From Holophagae bacterium (GTDB taxonomy: Bacteria > Acidobacteriota > Holophagae > Acanthopleuribacterales > Acanthopleuribacteraceae): a stretch of 64,000 bases of DNA. Each line of letters opens with the position of its first letter. The stretch's first letter is position 1. The translations under genes and the position numbers were made by a program. The DNA is taken from positions 744,001 through 808,000 of the forward strand of contig JAUIFE010000001.1 of NCBI GenBank assembly GCA_030429565.1, read 5' to 3'. Of the stretch, positions 17,923-25,807 are shown piece after piece. The notes under the pieces were generated by a model that saw only the letters and a program-made list of their open reading frames with translations, ran no database searches and was not told the origin of the DNA.

Positions 17923-18556
17923 GCGGCGGCCTATGCACCAGCGTACTGATTCGCCCGACCGCAATTTTCTCGACCGGATCCATGTGATTAAGCCGAATCC
18001 TGTACCTTTCGCGGCGCTCCTCGGCGCGGCCAAAGTGATCGTGCGATACAGGTCGCCGGCCCATTCACGCTGAAGCGTCTTCCGCCATAGGATTGCACCA
18101 TTATTTGAGCATTACCGGGCATCGCCTTGTAGATTATGTAGGGGATGGGACCGGCCATATGAATCTTCGGGACTCAGCAATCCCCCGATTTCGGTATCTT
18201 CGTTTTCCCGGTAGCAGGGTTCACCCGACGGTTCAATGATTCACAGCGCGACCCCCCACGCGATCATCCCATTCAGGCGTCACCCTCAAATCAGCTTGAA
18301 CCGACGCTTCCAAAAGCTGATTGAGCGGGCTGTAAGCCAACGTCTTCACCAAATCGACGCTGCTGCCGGTAACAAACGACGATCGTCGACGAATGGGCTT
18401 ATCGGCACGGCAAAATGGATTCAATCACCACAAGATTAAAGTACAAAAAATACACAATGAAGGTTGCCGTTGACCCTGTCACCCGAGAGCAGCCCCAAAT
18501 TGACCCAACCAAGCAAGAGCGGCACAAGCACAAACCTCTTGAAATAAGCCCATAAT
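17923..18556. other. Intergenic stretch without a recognisable gene
   Basis: About 630 bases between the GGDEF gene and the fmt terminator. Short frames on both strands lack SD sites and family features. No tRNA, repeat or clear terminator for the GGDEF gene was seen. Confidence 0.5.
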
Positions 18557-18590
18557 CAAAAAAACGACGACCGAAGTCGCCGTTTTTTTA
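18557..18590. terminator. Bidirectional rho-independent terminator downstream of fmt
   Basis: Stem AACGACGAC / GTCGCCGTT with a four-base loop, flanked by an A-run on one side and a T-run of seven on the other. It can stop transcripts from either strand and lies 28 bases past the fmt stop. Confidence 0.85.
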
Positions 18591-18618
18591 AACAATAGTG
18601 TCGACCGAGAATCCGCGG

Positions 18619-19557
18619 CTAAGCCATCACTGCCAGCTCATCGCCGACAGCGGGTTTGTAACCGTTGATAAAGGCGTGAATCGGCATGGCCTTCTTGCCG
18701 GCCGGCTGAACTTCCAGCAACTCGAGTAAGCCACCCTCGGCGCAGGCGACGATCAGCCGTTTTTTGGTAACCTGCACCACCGTGCCGGGTGCACCACTCA
18801 AATCGGCGTCCGTCAACGGCTTAACCGCACAAAGTTTAAGCGGACTACCGTGGAAGGTGACGTAGACGTCCGGCCAGCCGCGAAAAGCGCGAACCGTCCG
18901 CCAGACCTCAGAGGCGGTTTTTTGGTTGAGATCAAGCCAACCCATGTCTTTGCTAATGATCGGTGCGTAACAGCTTGCAGCATCATCCTGCGGCACCGGC
19001 GCCAGTGTCTGCAGCTTGGGTATGGTTTCCAGCACCAGTGCGGCGCCCATTTCGGCCAAACGCCGCTCCAAATCTTCGCGCGAAATAACATCGTCAATCG
19101 GCATCGAGGCTTCGCTGTAAACCGGGCCGGTATCGAGCCCGACTTCCATGCGCATAATGCCCACGCCGGTACGCGCATCCCCCGCCAACAAACTGTGGTG
19201 AATCGGCGAGGCACCGCGCCAACGCGGTAACAAAGACGCGTGGATGTTTATGCAGTCAATGGTGGGCGCGTCCAGGATCGACTTGGGCAGAATCTGGCCG
19301 AAGGCGGCGACAACAATCACGTCCGGTGCGAGGTCGCGAACCTGTTGCACCCATTTTTTAGCGCGAATCCGCTTGGGCTGAAAAACCTCAATCCCACGCG
19401 CAACGGCCGCTTGTTTGACCGGGCACGGCACGGGTTTGCGCGAGCGTGCCTTGGGTCGATCGGGCTGACAAAAAACAGCGCTCACGCGATGATGTTCGGC
19501 GAGCGCTTCCAAAGCGGGGACGGCAAAATCAGGCGTCCCCATAAAAACAATGTTCAT
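18619..19557 (-). CDS. fmt: Methionyl-tRNA formyltransferase
   Basis: 312 residues, usual length. Transfers a formyl group from 10-formyl-tetrahydrofolate to Met-tRNA(fMet) for initiation. The N-terminal formyltransferase domain begins MNIVFMGTPDFAVPALEAL. It contains the signature INIHASLLPRWRGASPIHHSLLAGD, with the catalytic Asn and His, and TGVGIMRMEVGLDTG further on. The C-terminal tRNA-binding OB-type domain follows (ITKKRLIVACAEG region; here VTKKRLIVACAEGGLLELLEVQPAGKKAM). Its ATG overlaps the def stop by four bases (ATGA type), so the two are translationally coupled, the conserved def-fmt pairing. Confidence 0.98.
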   Translation of the reverse strand: MNIVFMGTPDFAVPALEALAEHHRVSAVFCQPDRPKARSRKPVPCPVKQAAVARGIEVFQPKRIRAKKWVQQVRDLAPDVIVVAAFGQILPKSILDAPTIDCINIHASLLPRWRGASPIHHSLLAGDARTGVGIMRMEVGLDTGPVYSEASMPIDDVISREDLERRLAEMGAALVLETIPKLQTLAPVPQDDAASCYAPIISKDMGWLDLNQKTASEVWRTVRAFRGWPDVYVTFHGSPLKLCAVKPLTDADLSGAPGTVVQVTKKRLIVACAEGGLLELLEVQPAGKKAMPIHAFINGYKPAVGDELAVMA

Positions 19558-20066
19558 GAATTCCAGGTACCGGCCTTTACACGTTTACTGACTTTTTTCT
19601 TAATCATGTTGCGCTTCAAATTGGAAACGCGTTCGGTGAACAAGACGCCGTTGAGATGGTCGATTTCGTGCAAGAAGGCACGCGCCAGAAACCCTTCGGC
19701 TTCAACTTCAACGAAGGCACCGGCAATGTTTTGTGCGCGGACTTTCACCATATTGGGCCGTTCCACCACGGTGATGATGTCGGGGAAACTCAAGCACCCC
19801 TCTTCCCCTTTCTGTTTGCCGTCGACCTCGAGTACTTCGGGGTTGATCAGGACAAACAAATCATCGGGGTTCTCACCAACCGAGAGGTCGATAATGCACA
19901 CTTGTTTGCTGACACCAACCTGGGGTGCCGCCAAGCCGACGCCGTGTGCTTTGATCATGGTTTGGTGCATATCGGCCACAAAACGCGCCAATTCTTCATC
20001 GAAGACGGTAACTTGGTCCGCTACTTTTTCCAATACGGGGTCGCCGTAAACTACAATTTCCGCCAT
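19554..20066 (-). CDS. def: Peptide deformylase
   Basis: 170 residues. Removes the N-formyl group from nascent proteins using a bound Fe2+ or similar metal. All three motifs are present: GVGLAAPQVG (residues about 42-51), EGCLSFP with the Cys ligand, and HEIDHLNG with two His ligands and the catalytic Glu; the residue before HE is Leu rather than the frequent Gln. The C-terminal extension is basic (NLKRNMIKKKVSKRVK). It is the middle gene of a three-gene minus-strand operon, 14 bases after the TPR/cyclic-nucleotide protein and overlapping fmt. Confidence 0.97.
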   Translation of the reverse strand: MAEIVVYGDPVLEKVADQVTVFDEELARFVADMHQTMIKAHGVGLAAPQVGVSKQVCIIDLSVGENPDDLFVLINPEVLEVDGKQKGEEGCLSFPDIITVVERPNMVKVRAQNIAGAFVEVEAEGFLARAFLHEIDHLNGVLFTERVSNLKRNMIKKKVSKRVKAGTWNS

Positions 20067-20080
20067 ATTTAGTCCTCCGA

Positions 20081-21883
20081 TTAGGCTTGCGTTTGCTCTT
20101 GCGGGCTGAAACGCGAGGCGTTTTGACTGACCCTAGTATAATAAATCGACTTGATCGATTCCATAACCGAGGGATGATCCTTGGTCAAACGGGTCAAATC
20201 ATCACCGGACAAAATCAAGCAGGTCGTGGGCTCATCGGCCCGGACGGAGGCGTTGCGTGGTGCACCGGTTAGAAGCGAAGCTTCACCGACAAGGTCGCCT
20301 TCGCCAAGTTCGGCAACCGGCACCAAATCACCTTCTTTTTCAATTTCTACAACGACGCGACCCTCTGAAAGTAAAAACATTTCGCGGCCTTCGTCACCCT
20401 GACGTACCAAGTACTCGCCAGGCTCGTACTCACGCATATCCAGCGCCACCACAAAAGCCGTGAACACTTCCTTCGGCATGGTCCGAAACAAAGCCCAGTG
20501 ACGTTGGTTTTCTTCCTCGGAAGCGGCTTCGAAGGGATTGACGAAATCTTCGTCTTCGTCGTCCAGGAAATGAAGCTCGCTGGTCATGCTGGTATCGGCC
20601 GGATCATCGTCGTCCTCGGCGGCGGGTGCCGCTACCGGCGCAACAGCGACCGGTTCGGGTTCCGGTTCCGGTTCGGGCTCCGCTTCGGCTTGTGGCGCGG
20701 GGCCGAGGTTACCAAACAGACCACCGTCATCGTCGTCGCCGCCGCCGGCGCCGCCAAACAGCGAATCAAGCGCATCGTCGACCGACTCGTAAGAAGATTC
20801 TGCTTTTTTGGTGGGCGTGGGCGCTTCTTCAATCGCCGCCTTAAAGACCATGCGATTGCCGGAATCATCGATGTCGGTCGGCTCATAAGCAGCCCTGGCT
20901 GCATGTAACTGCCCGGTGTCGGCATCTTTATCCGCCAACGCCGCTTTAAACGCCTCGACGCCGGCCAAGGTACGCGCCTTTTCGTCGGCGGGCACCTCGC
21001 TGCGCACCGGCGCATGATCGCCGGACGGCTCCGATTCGGGTTCGTCGTCGAGCGCAAAATCGGGTTGCTGCTCGGCCAAGGCGGCCGCCTGAGGATCGTC
21101 CTCGTCGTCGTCGCGCGTGAACCCGTAAGGATCATCCACGACATCCATTTCGGGAATGACTGGACCGGTGACGCGTTCCGGCCGTGCCGGCGCATCGCCC
21201 TCGGCGCCGTCGAAGTCGAAATCTAGACCGCCATCCTCGAAGCCGGGCACGTCGTCTTGATCGCTGTCTAAATCAAAAGAATCATCGGCATCGCTGTCGA
21301 ACATGCCCATGTCGATATCGACATTCGCTTGACCCGCGCTTTCGTTTTCGCCGACTTGCGTGCGTAAATCCGTTTCGCCTGGTAAGGCATCGTCGTCGCT
21401 GTCCATGTCGATTAACGCATCGCCCGCTTCCGCCGCCAAACCCTCGACATAGGCGCGACGTGCCGCCTCAACTTCTTCGGGGTCCAGTGAGCCGCTGGCG
21501 TGTTCTTCTTCCCAGCGATTAATTTTGCGTAGGAAGCGTTCGTCGATCATGAACTTGGGCACTTTATCGTTGTAGGAGGCAAGTTTGTCCAAAATCATTT
21601 GGTCGTCGGGAAACAGGTTCAAGGCCTTCTTAAAGGCCGCGACGCTTTTGTTAAAAAAGCCCGCGTCGCCGTAGTGCTCCCCGACTCGGATGTACGTGGC
21701 TTTGGCATCGTCGAGTTTGCCCATTTTCGTCTGCACATTGGCAAGCTGCATCAACAAGGCGGGATCGGTTTGCTTCTTTTCCTTAATCAGCGCCTTAAAG
21801 CCCTTGAGCGCGCCTTTCAGGTCACCGGCAACCAACAACTCCTGCGGTGTCTTCTTTTTGCCAAATAAATTCCAGAATGCCAC
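20081..21883 (-). CDS. TPR protein with C-terminal cyclic-nucleotide-binding domain
   Basis: 600 residues, beginning at GTG (MAFWNLFGKKK) after AGGAGG. Residues 5-115 form TPR-like helical pairs (LLVAGDLKGALKGFKALIKEKK, DDAKATYIRVGEHYGDAGFFNKSVAAFKKAL). Residues about 165-445 are acidic and probably disordered (Asp/Glu-rich, with a run of PEPEPEPEP). Residues about 455-590 form a cNMP-binding domain, with a phosphate-binding cassette LVGEASLLTGAPRNASVRA. This keeps the Glu and Arg that contact ribose and cyclic phosphate in CRP-type domains. No DNA-binding helix-turn-helix follows, so it is not a CRP-like regulator. It heads the operon with def and fmt. Which nucleotide it binds and what it recruits are unknown. 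Confidence 0.85.
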   Translation of the reverse strand: MAFWNLFGKKKTPQELLVAGDLKGALKGFKALIKEKKQTDPALLMQLANVQTKMGKLDDAKATYIRVGEHYGDAGFFNKSVAAFKKALNLFPDDQMILDKLASYNDKVPKFMIDERFLRKINRWEEEHASGSLDPEEVEAARRAYVEGLAAEAGDALIDMDSDDDALPGETDLRTQVGENESAGQANVDIDMGMFDSDADDSFDLDSDQDDVPGFEDGGLDFDFDGAEGDAPARPERVTGPVIPEMDVVDDPYGFTRDDDEDDPQAAALAEQQPDFALDDEPESEPSGDHAPVRSEVPADEKARTLAGVEAFKAALADKDADTGQLHAARAAYEPTDIDDSGNRMVFKAAIEEAPTPTKKAESSYESVDDALDSLFGGAGGGDDDDGGLFGNLGPAPQAEAEPEPEPEPEPVAVAPVAAPAAEDDDDPADTSMTSELHFLDDEDEDFVNPFEAASEEENQRHWALFRTMPKEVFTAFVVALDMREYEPGEYLVRQGDEGREMFLLSEGRVVVEIEKEGDLVPVAELGEGDLVGEASLLTGAPRNASVRADEPTTCLILSGDDLTRLTKDHPSVMESIKSIYYTRVSQNASRFSPQEQTQA

Positions 21884-21923
21884 GCCGCCTCCTAAGTAAA
21901 GGCAAAATCTAAAACAAATCGCG

Positions 21924-21953
21924 ATTCTAATTCATTCCGAAAGCATGCTGCAA
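21924..21953 (-). promoter_or_regulatory. Candidate promoter of the TPR-def-fmt operon
   Basis: On the minus strand TTGCAG and TAGAAT are separated by 18 bases, about 40 bases before the GTG start of the TPR gene. Nothing else was recognised in the 329-base gap between this gene and the hydrolase. Confidence 0.5.
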
Positions 21954-22212
21954 CGCGTTCTATCACAAAGCTCCGCTCCGATGACACCGGTCACTTGACA
22001 GCCTCAATCGGACACTTGCCCGGTTTAGCCGACCCAAGTCGACCGGCCGTGCCCGCCTCGGTCGCGTAAATCCATGTCCGCCGGGATGACTGCAGCCATT
22101 TAACCACAACCCTTTGCAACGACCCAGCAAAAGGCGAGGGAATAAGCTTCTCTCGCTAAAAATTTTCGCAGGTTCACGGCGATTTGACGCATTTTTGCGA
22201 CAAATGGCGGGC

Positions 22213-22995
22213 TTAAGCGCCGGGTAAGGTGGCATGAAAACGGTCGATGAGGTCTAGAAATTGTTCCGGTTCTTCCAGTGGCAGGGTGTGTCCGGTTTCC
22301 GGGACCGAGGCTTCTACCACTTCACCCAGCCAACCACACAAATCGCGATGGTCCTGCATTCGCACCAGCGGATCCTCGTCGCCGCGTAAGACCAGTGCCG
22401 GCAGGTTAACGCGCGTCGCGTCCTCTTCCGAGGGCGGATAACGCAACATGCCTTCGAACAGCGCCGCCAAACCCTCCTCGCTGTTGCGCGAAACGGTGCC
22501 TTTGACGATGAGCTCCCAGTCTTGAAAGCGTTCTAGAATTTTGCGCCCGACAATCGTCGGCATACTCGTCCATGCCATGGCGCTGATGCCGCCACGCTTC
22601 AATGACTCGTACCAGGAGCGCACATAGGCTTGGCGCAACACCGTTTGTTTGCCGCCGGTGCTAACCAGAATCAGGCCGCCAAAACGCTCACCCATTTCGG
22701 CCGCGGCTCGTAAGGCAATGCGCCCACCGTGGGAAAAACCCATCAGCAGCGGTTGTTGCGTACCGGTCTGATCCAGTACGGAACGCAGATCGGCAACGTG
22801 ATCGTCGATGTGGTAGGGCTTCGGCCCCATCGACGAGCGGCCCGTGCCGCGCGCATCAAAGAGAATCCAACGGTATTGTTGGAAGCGGCGCGCAATCCCA
22901 CGCCAGTTGGCGCAGGTTTGACTTAAGCCGTTGCAAATCACAATGTCACGGTTGCCTTCACCGTGAACCTCAAAATGAATCCGTGGTGTCGTCAA
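22213..22995 (-). CDS. Alpha/beta-fold hydrolase
   Basis: About 260 residues if translation starts at TTG 22995, which sits eight bases after GGAAGGAG; the frame is open to 23049 but that start would precede the SD. The fold is clear: an oxyanion-loop region (VICNGLSQTCANW), DARGTGRSS, nucleophile elbow MGFSHGG with the Ser, an acid in LVLRGDEDPLV, and the His in PETGHTLPLEEPEQF. It belongs with esterase/haloperoxidase-type hydrolases; the substrate cannot be told. It follows ccmD by about 120 bases on the same strand and could be transcribed with the ccm operon, though no functional link is evident. Confidence 0.85.
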   Translation of the reverse strand: MTTPRIHFEVHGEGNRDIVICNGLSQTCANWRGIARRFQQYRWILFDARGTGRSSMGPKPYHIDDHVADLRSVLDQTGTQQPLLMGFSHGGRIALRAAAEMGERFGGLILVSTGGKQTVLRQAYVRSWYESLKRGGISAMAWTSMPTIVGRKILERFQDWELIVKGTVSRNSEEGLAALFEGMLRYPPSEEDATRVNLPALVLRGDEDPLVRMQDHRDLCGWLGEVVEASVPETGHTLPLEEPEQFLDLIDRFHATLPGA

Positions 22996-23115
22996 ACGCA
23001 ACACTCCTTCCTTTGAAAACTGCACCGCCGCGAGGAACACCCTCGCCAAGGACCCACAGCGATCACGGTGCGCCGGTGCCTCGCCGGCGACAAAGCCGCG
23101 ACACCCCCGTCCTTT

Positions 23116-23295
23116 TTAGGAATCGGACGAAACGCCGTGTTTGGCCAGTCGTCGTTCGAAATCTTCTACTTGTTTTTCTAATTTCTTGTTACGTCGTGAC
23201 AACACAAATACATAACCGCTGATCATGATCCAGACCAATGAGTAGGCGGCAACTAAAAACATCAGGTGGTTGTTGGTAATTTGGCTAGTTTCCAC
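23116..23295 (-). CDS. ccmD: CcmD-like small membrane protein
   Basis: A 59-codon gene starting at GTG 23295 after AAGGAG, placed 27 bases after ccmC. The translation has a short polar N-terminus, one membrane helix (LMFLVAAYSLVWIMISGYVF) and a basic, charged coiled tail (LSRRNKKLEKQVEDFERRL). That layout and its position directly after ccmC are typical of CcmD, which in System I binds CcmABC and helps release haem-loaded CcmE. Sequence conservation in this family is low, so the call rests on topology and context. Confidence 0.85.
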   Translation of the reverse strand: METSQITNNHLMFLVAAYSLVWIMISGYVFVLSRRNKKLEKQVEDFERRLAKHGVSSDS

Positions 23296-23322
23296 GGTTC
23301 TTCTCCTTATGCCACGGGCCGT

Positions 23323-24015
23323 CTAGTGGCCTTCAAGCCGCAGCAATTGGGCGCGCAATTTCTTCAAGCGATCTTCGGTTAACATTTGCTTCACACCCTG
23401 GCGCCACAAGTAGATGTACAGCAGCGTGAACGCAAAAAGAGACAAATACAGAGCGATGTTCATGTCGGGATGGCGAATGCCGCTCTCGGCATCACCCATC
23501 ACCACTGGTTTGGGGTGTTGGGTTTCGAAAATCCGCGTCGACATATAGACAAACGGCACCATCAAGGCTCCGACAATGCCGAGCACGGCACTGATGCGCG
23601 GCCGTTTGGAATCGTCGTCAATGTACTCGCGCAGGTTAACGTACGCGAAAAACACCAGCCACAGGACGAGTGTACTGGTCAAACGGGCGTCCCATGCCCA
23701 ATAAACACCCCAGGTCGGCTTGGCCCACACGGGACCGGTGGTCAAGACAATCGAACAAAACACCAGACCGATTTCGCCGCTAACCAGCGACTTGCGATCC
23801 CAAATCAGATCGCGGCTGATCAGGTAGCGAATCGAACCGTACAACACGTAAAAAAACGCCAAAAAGCCCGGCCAAATGCTGCCCAGGTGAAAGTAGAAAA
23901 TGCGTTGCACGTGGCCTTGTAAAGCGTCCGGCGGCGCAATGTAGAGCGCCCAAACCAGGGCCATTTGCATGACCGCGAATAAAACGACAAAATGGATCGT
24001 GTTTTTCATGCTCAT
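23323..24015 (-). CDS. ccmC: Haem-handling protein CcmC
   Basis: 230 residues with six predicted membrane helices. The tryptophan-rich WWD signature appears as WGVYWAWDARLTSTLVLWLVFF between helices. Flanking His residues (FYFHLGSIWP, ETQHPKP) are the expected axial haem ligands. CcmC loads haem onto CcmE at the outer face of the inner membrane. The gene begins three bases after the ccmB stop. SD GAGGA precedes the ATG at 24015; the second Met, two codons on, is an alternative. Confidence 0.96.
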   Translation of the reverse strand: MSMKNTIHFVVLFAVMQMALVWALYIAPPDALQGHVQRIFYFHLGSIWPGFLAFFYVLYGSIRYLISRDLIWDRKSLVSGEIGLVFCSIVLTTGPVWAKPTWGVYWAWDARLTSTLVLWLVFFAYVNLREYIDDDSKRPRISAVLGIVGALMVPFVYMSTRIFETQHPKPVVMGDAESGIRHPDMNIALYLSLFAFTLLYIYLWRQGVKQMLTEDRLKKLRAQLLRLEGH

Positions 24016-24018
24016 GTC

Positions 24019-24693
24019 TCATTCCTCGAGCAAAAAATCGTAAAGCAGAAAACCCGCCGCCAAAAACACGACGTTCACCGCCACTAAAAACTGCAACCAA
24101 TTATCAGCGGTTTTACCTTGCAAGGCCGCCTCGGTCGCATTCACCCCGGCAATTAAGGTCGGCACCACCAAAGGCAACTGCACCACCGGAAACAACACGT
24201 CTTTCATGCGCGTGTTGGCGGTTATCACAACCACCAAAGTCCCCACCGCCGTGAACGCCAGGGTGCCTAACACCAGGGCCGCCAGCAGCGCTCCCGAATT
24301 CTTGCCGATATCGGTATGGTAGAACAAGACCAAAAGTGGCAATAACAAGAGCTCCATCACAATTAATAGCAGTGCGTTGCTGCACACCTTGGCCAAATAA
24401 AGCCAGCCCCCCTCGACCGGCGCCAAAATCAACGCACGGTAACAGCCGTTAACCATTTCCGATTGGTGCGTTCGATTAAGACCAATGGTTCCCGAAAAAA
24501 GGATGCACAACCACAGCGCCCCGGAACTCATGGCTTCCAACTGAACACCGCTGGTTTTAGAGGCATAAAAGATGACCATCAACAGAATCACGCTAAACAG
24601 AAACGATGAAATGAAGATTTCCCGCGAGCGTAATTCACGCCGTAAATCTTTGCGCAAGACTGCTGAAAAGACACTGAGAACTTGCCCGCTCAC
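24019..24693 (-). CDS. ccmB: Haem exporter membrane subunit CcmB
   Basis: 224 residues, six predicted membrane helices. The best start is GTG 24693, which overlaps the ccmA stop as GTGA and has GGAGG seven bases before it; the longer frame upstream only repeats ccmA sequence out of frame. Characteristic CcmB features are the N-terminal KDLRRELRSREI amphipathic stretch, the segment around LILAPVEGGWLYLAKV, and PLVVPTLIAGV. With CcmA it forms the ABC module that, together with CcmC and CcmD, releases holo-CcmE. Confidence 0.94.
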   Translation of the reverse strand: MSGQVLSVFSAVLRKDLRRELRSREIFISSFLFSVILLMVIFYASKTSGVQLEAMSSGALWLCILFSGTIGLNRTHQSEMVNGCYRALILAPVEGGWLYLAKVCSNALLLIVMELLLLPLLVLFYHTDIGKNSGALLAALVLGTLAFTAVGTLVVVITANTRMKDVLFPVVQLPLVVPTLIAGVNATEAALQGKTADNWLQFLVAVNVVFLAAGFLLYDFLLEE

Positions 24694-25400
24694 GCCGACG
24701 CCTCCATGCTCGAGCCTTCGCACAGCTTGATGTAGGCTTCGTAGGTTAAATCGCGTTTTTGCAAGCTATGTAACAAACGCCCGCGATGCAAAATCCAAAA
24801 TCGGTTGGCCAATTCGTAGCCCAACCGCAAATGGTGGGTCACCAACACCCAACTCATTTGATCGTCGGCAAACAGCGCTTTCATGCGCTCGACACCGCCG
24901 CGATCCAGGCCGGAAAAAGGTTCGTCCAAAAACAGCAGCTTCGGTTGCGGCAACAAGGCCCGCGCCAAACTCAAGCGCTGCTGCATGCCGCGTGAACAGG
25001 TGCGAAACAAGCGGTCGCCAAAATCGCTCATGCCAACCTTATCGAGCAACTCGCGCAGCGCGTCCTCAGATAAGTTACGCTGATAGAGCCGGTTAATAAA
25101 ACGCAAATTCTCCAGGGCGGTCAAGTCCGGGTACAGCATCGGCTCGTGGGAAAGGAAGCTGAGATGGTCGCGCAGTTTTTTGACGTCGTCACAGGTCTCA
25201 CCCGCAAGAGAAAAGGTCAGCTCACCCGAACTGGGTTTGCTTAAGGTCGCCAACATGTGTAACAAGGTCGACTTGCCCGCGCCGTTGTGGCCTAAAATCG
25301 AAATACGGTCGCCTGGCTCAATTGCTTCGCTCACCCGCCACAGCGCAATCGTCTCCCCGAACTGTTTGCTGAGCTCGTGGAAACGGATCGACAGCGTCAC
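24690..25400 (-). CDS. ccmA: ABC ATPase CcmA for cytochrome c maturation
   Basis: 236 residues. Walker A is GHNGAGKST, the signature SRGMQQRLSLARALL (the Arg-Gly-Met form of the usual SGGQ), and Walker B LLFLDEPFSGLD, followed by the switch His in VTHH. Its ATG overlaps the zinc-ribbon gene stop by four bases and its stop overlaps ccmB, so it sits inside a fully coupled operon. ATP hydrolysis by CcmA drives release of haem-loaded CcmE from CcmC. Confidence 0.95.
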   Translation of the reverse strand: MTLSIRFHELSKQFGETIALWRVSEAIEPGDRISILGHNGAGKSTLLHMLATLSKPSSGELTFSLAGETCDDVKKLRDHLSFLSHEPMLYPDLTALENLRFINRLYQRNLSEDALRELLDKVGMSDFGDRLFRTCSRGMQQRLSLARALLPQPKLLFLDEPFSGLDRGGVERMKALFADDQMSWVLVTHHLRLGYELANRFWILHRGRLLHSLQKRDLTYEAYIKLCEGSSMEASA

Positions 25401-25807
25401 GACAACGATTCCGCGGTTTGGCCGCTTGAGGACGCGCCACCCTCAGCCGACGCCGCTTCCTCGTGCTTTACTGCCGCACCGCATTCAATACAGTAATGAA
25501 AACTGACTTTCAGCAAGGCGCCGCAGGCACAGCGACTTTGCGTTTGACCTTCGGGGTTTTCGCCCAGCACGCGTTCTACCTTGGCCAATTTCTTCAACAA
25601 CCCGGTTTCGATATTGTTGAAGTCGTCTCCCTCAATCTCGCCCGCCGCTTTTTTGTCGTACAAATCGCCCAGCGCATTCATGATTGAGCGATGCCGTTCA
25701 AGCAATAACTCAAAATCCAAGCGGCGCGAACGGCCGGTTTGAATCAACGGAAAACCAACCCAAGCAAGGATGAAAATGGTCAGAAAGATAATGAGGTACA
25801 GGGTCAT
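25397..25807 (-). CDS. Membrane-anchored zinc-ribbon protein in the ccm operon (CcmI-like N-terminus)
   Basis: 136 residues: one N-terminal membrane helix (LYLIIFLTIFILAWVGFPLI), a helical segment (LLLERHRSIMNALGDLYDKKAAGEIEGDDFNNIE) that resembles the start of CcmI/CycH, where a similar helix anchors the apocytochrome chaperone, and a zinc ribbon with Cys pairs CACG and CIECG, then a low-complexity tail. It overlaps ccmF and ccmA by four bases on each side. A role in the same pathway is strongly suggested by context; the exact function is not known. It lacks the TPRs of full CcmI. Confidence 0.75.
   Translation of the reverse strand: MTLYLIIFLTIFILAWVGFPLIQTGRSRRLDFELLLERHRSIMNALGDLYDKKAAGEIEGDDFNNIETGLLKKLAKVERVLGENPEGQTQSRCACGALLKVSFHYCIECGAAVKHEEAASAEGGASSSGQTAESLS

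Noticed and set aside
18236..18439. Short plus- and minus-strand frames between the GGDEF gene and fmt
   Set aside because: Both strands open over the same stretch by chance, with no start signals or recognisable residues.
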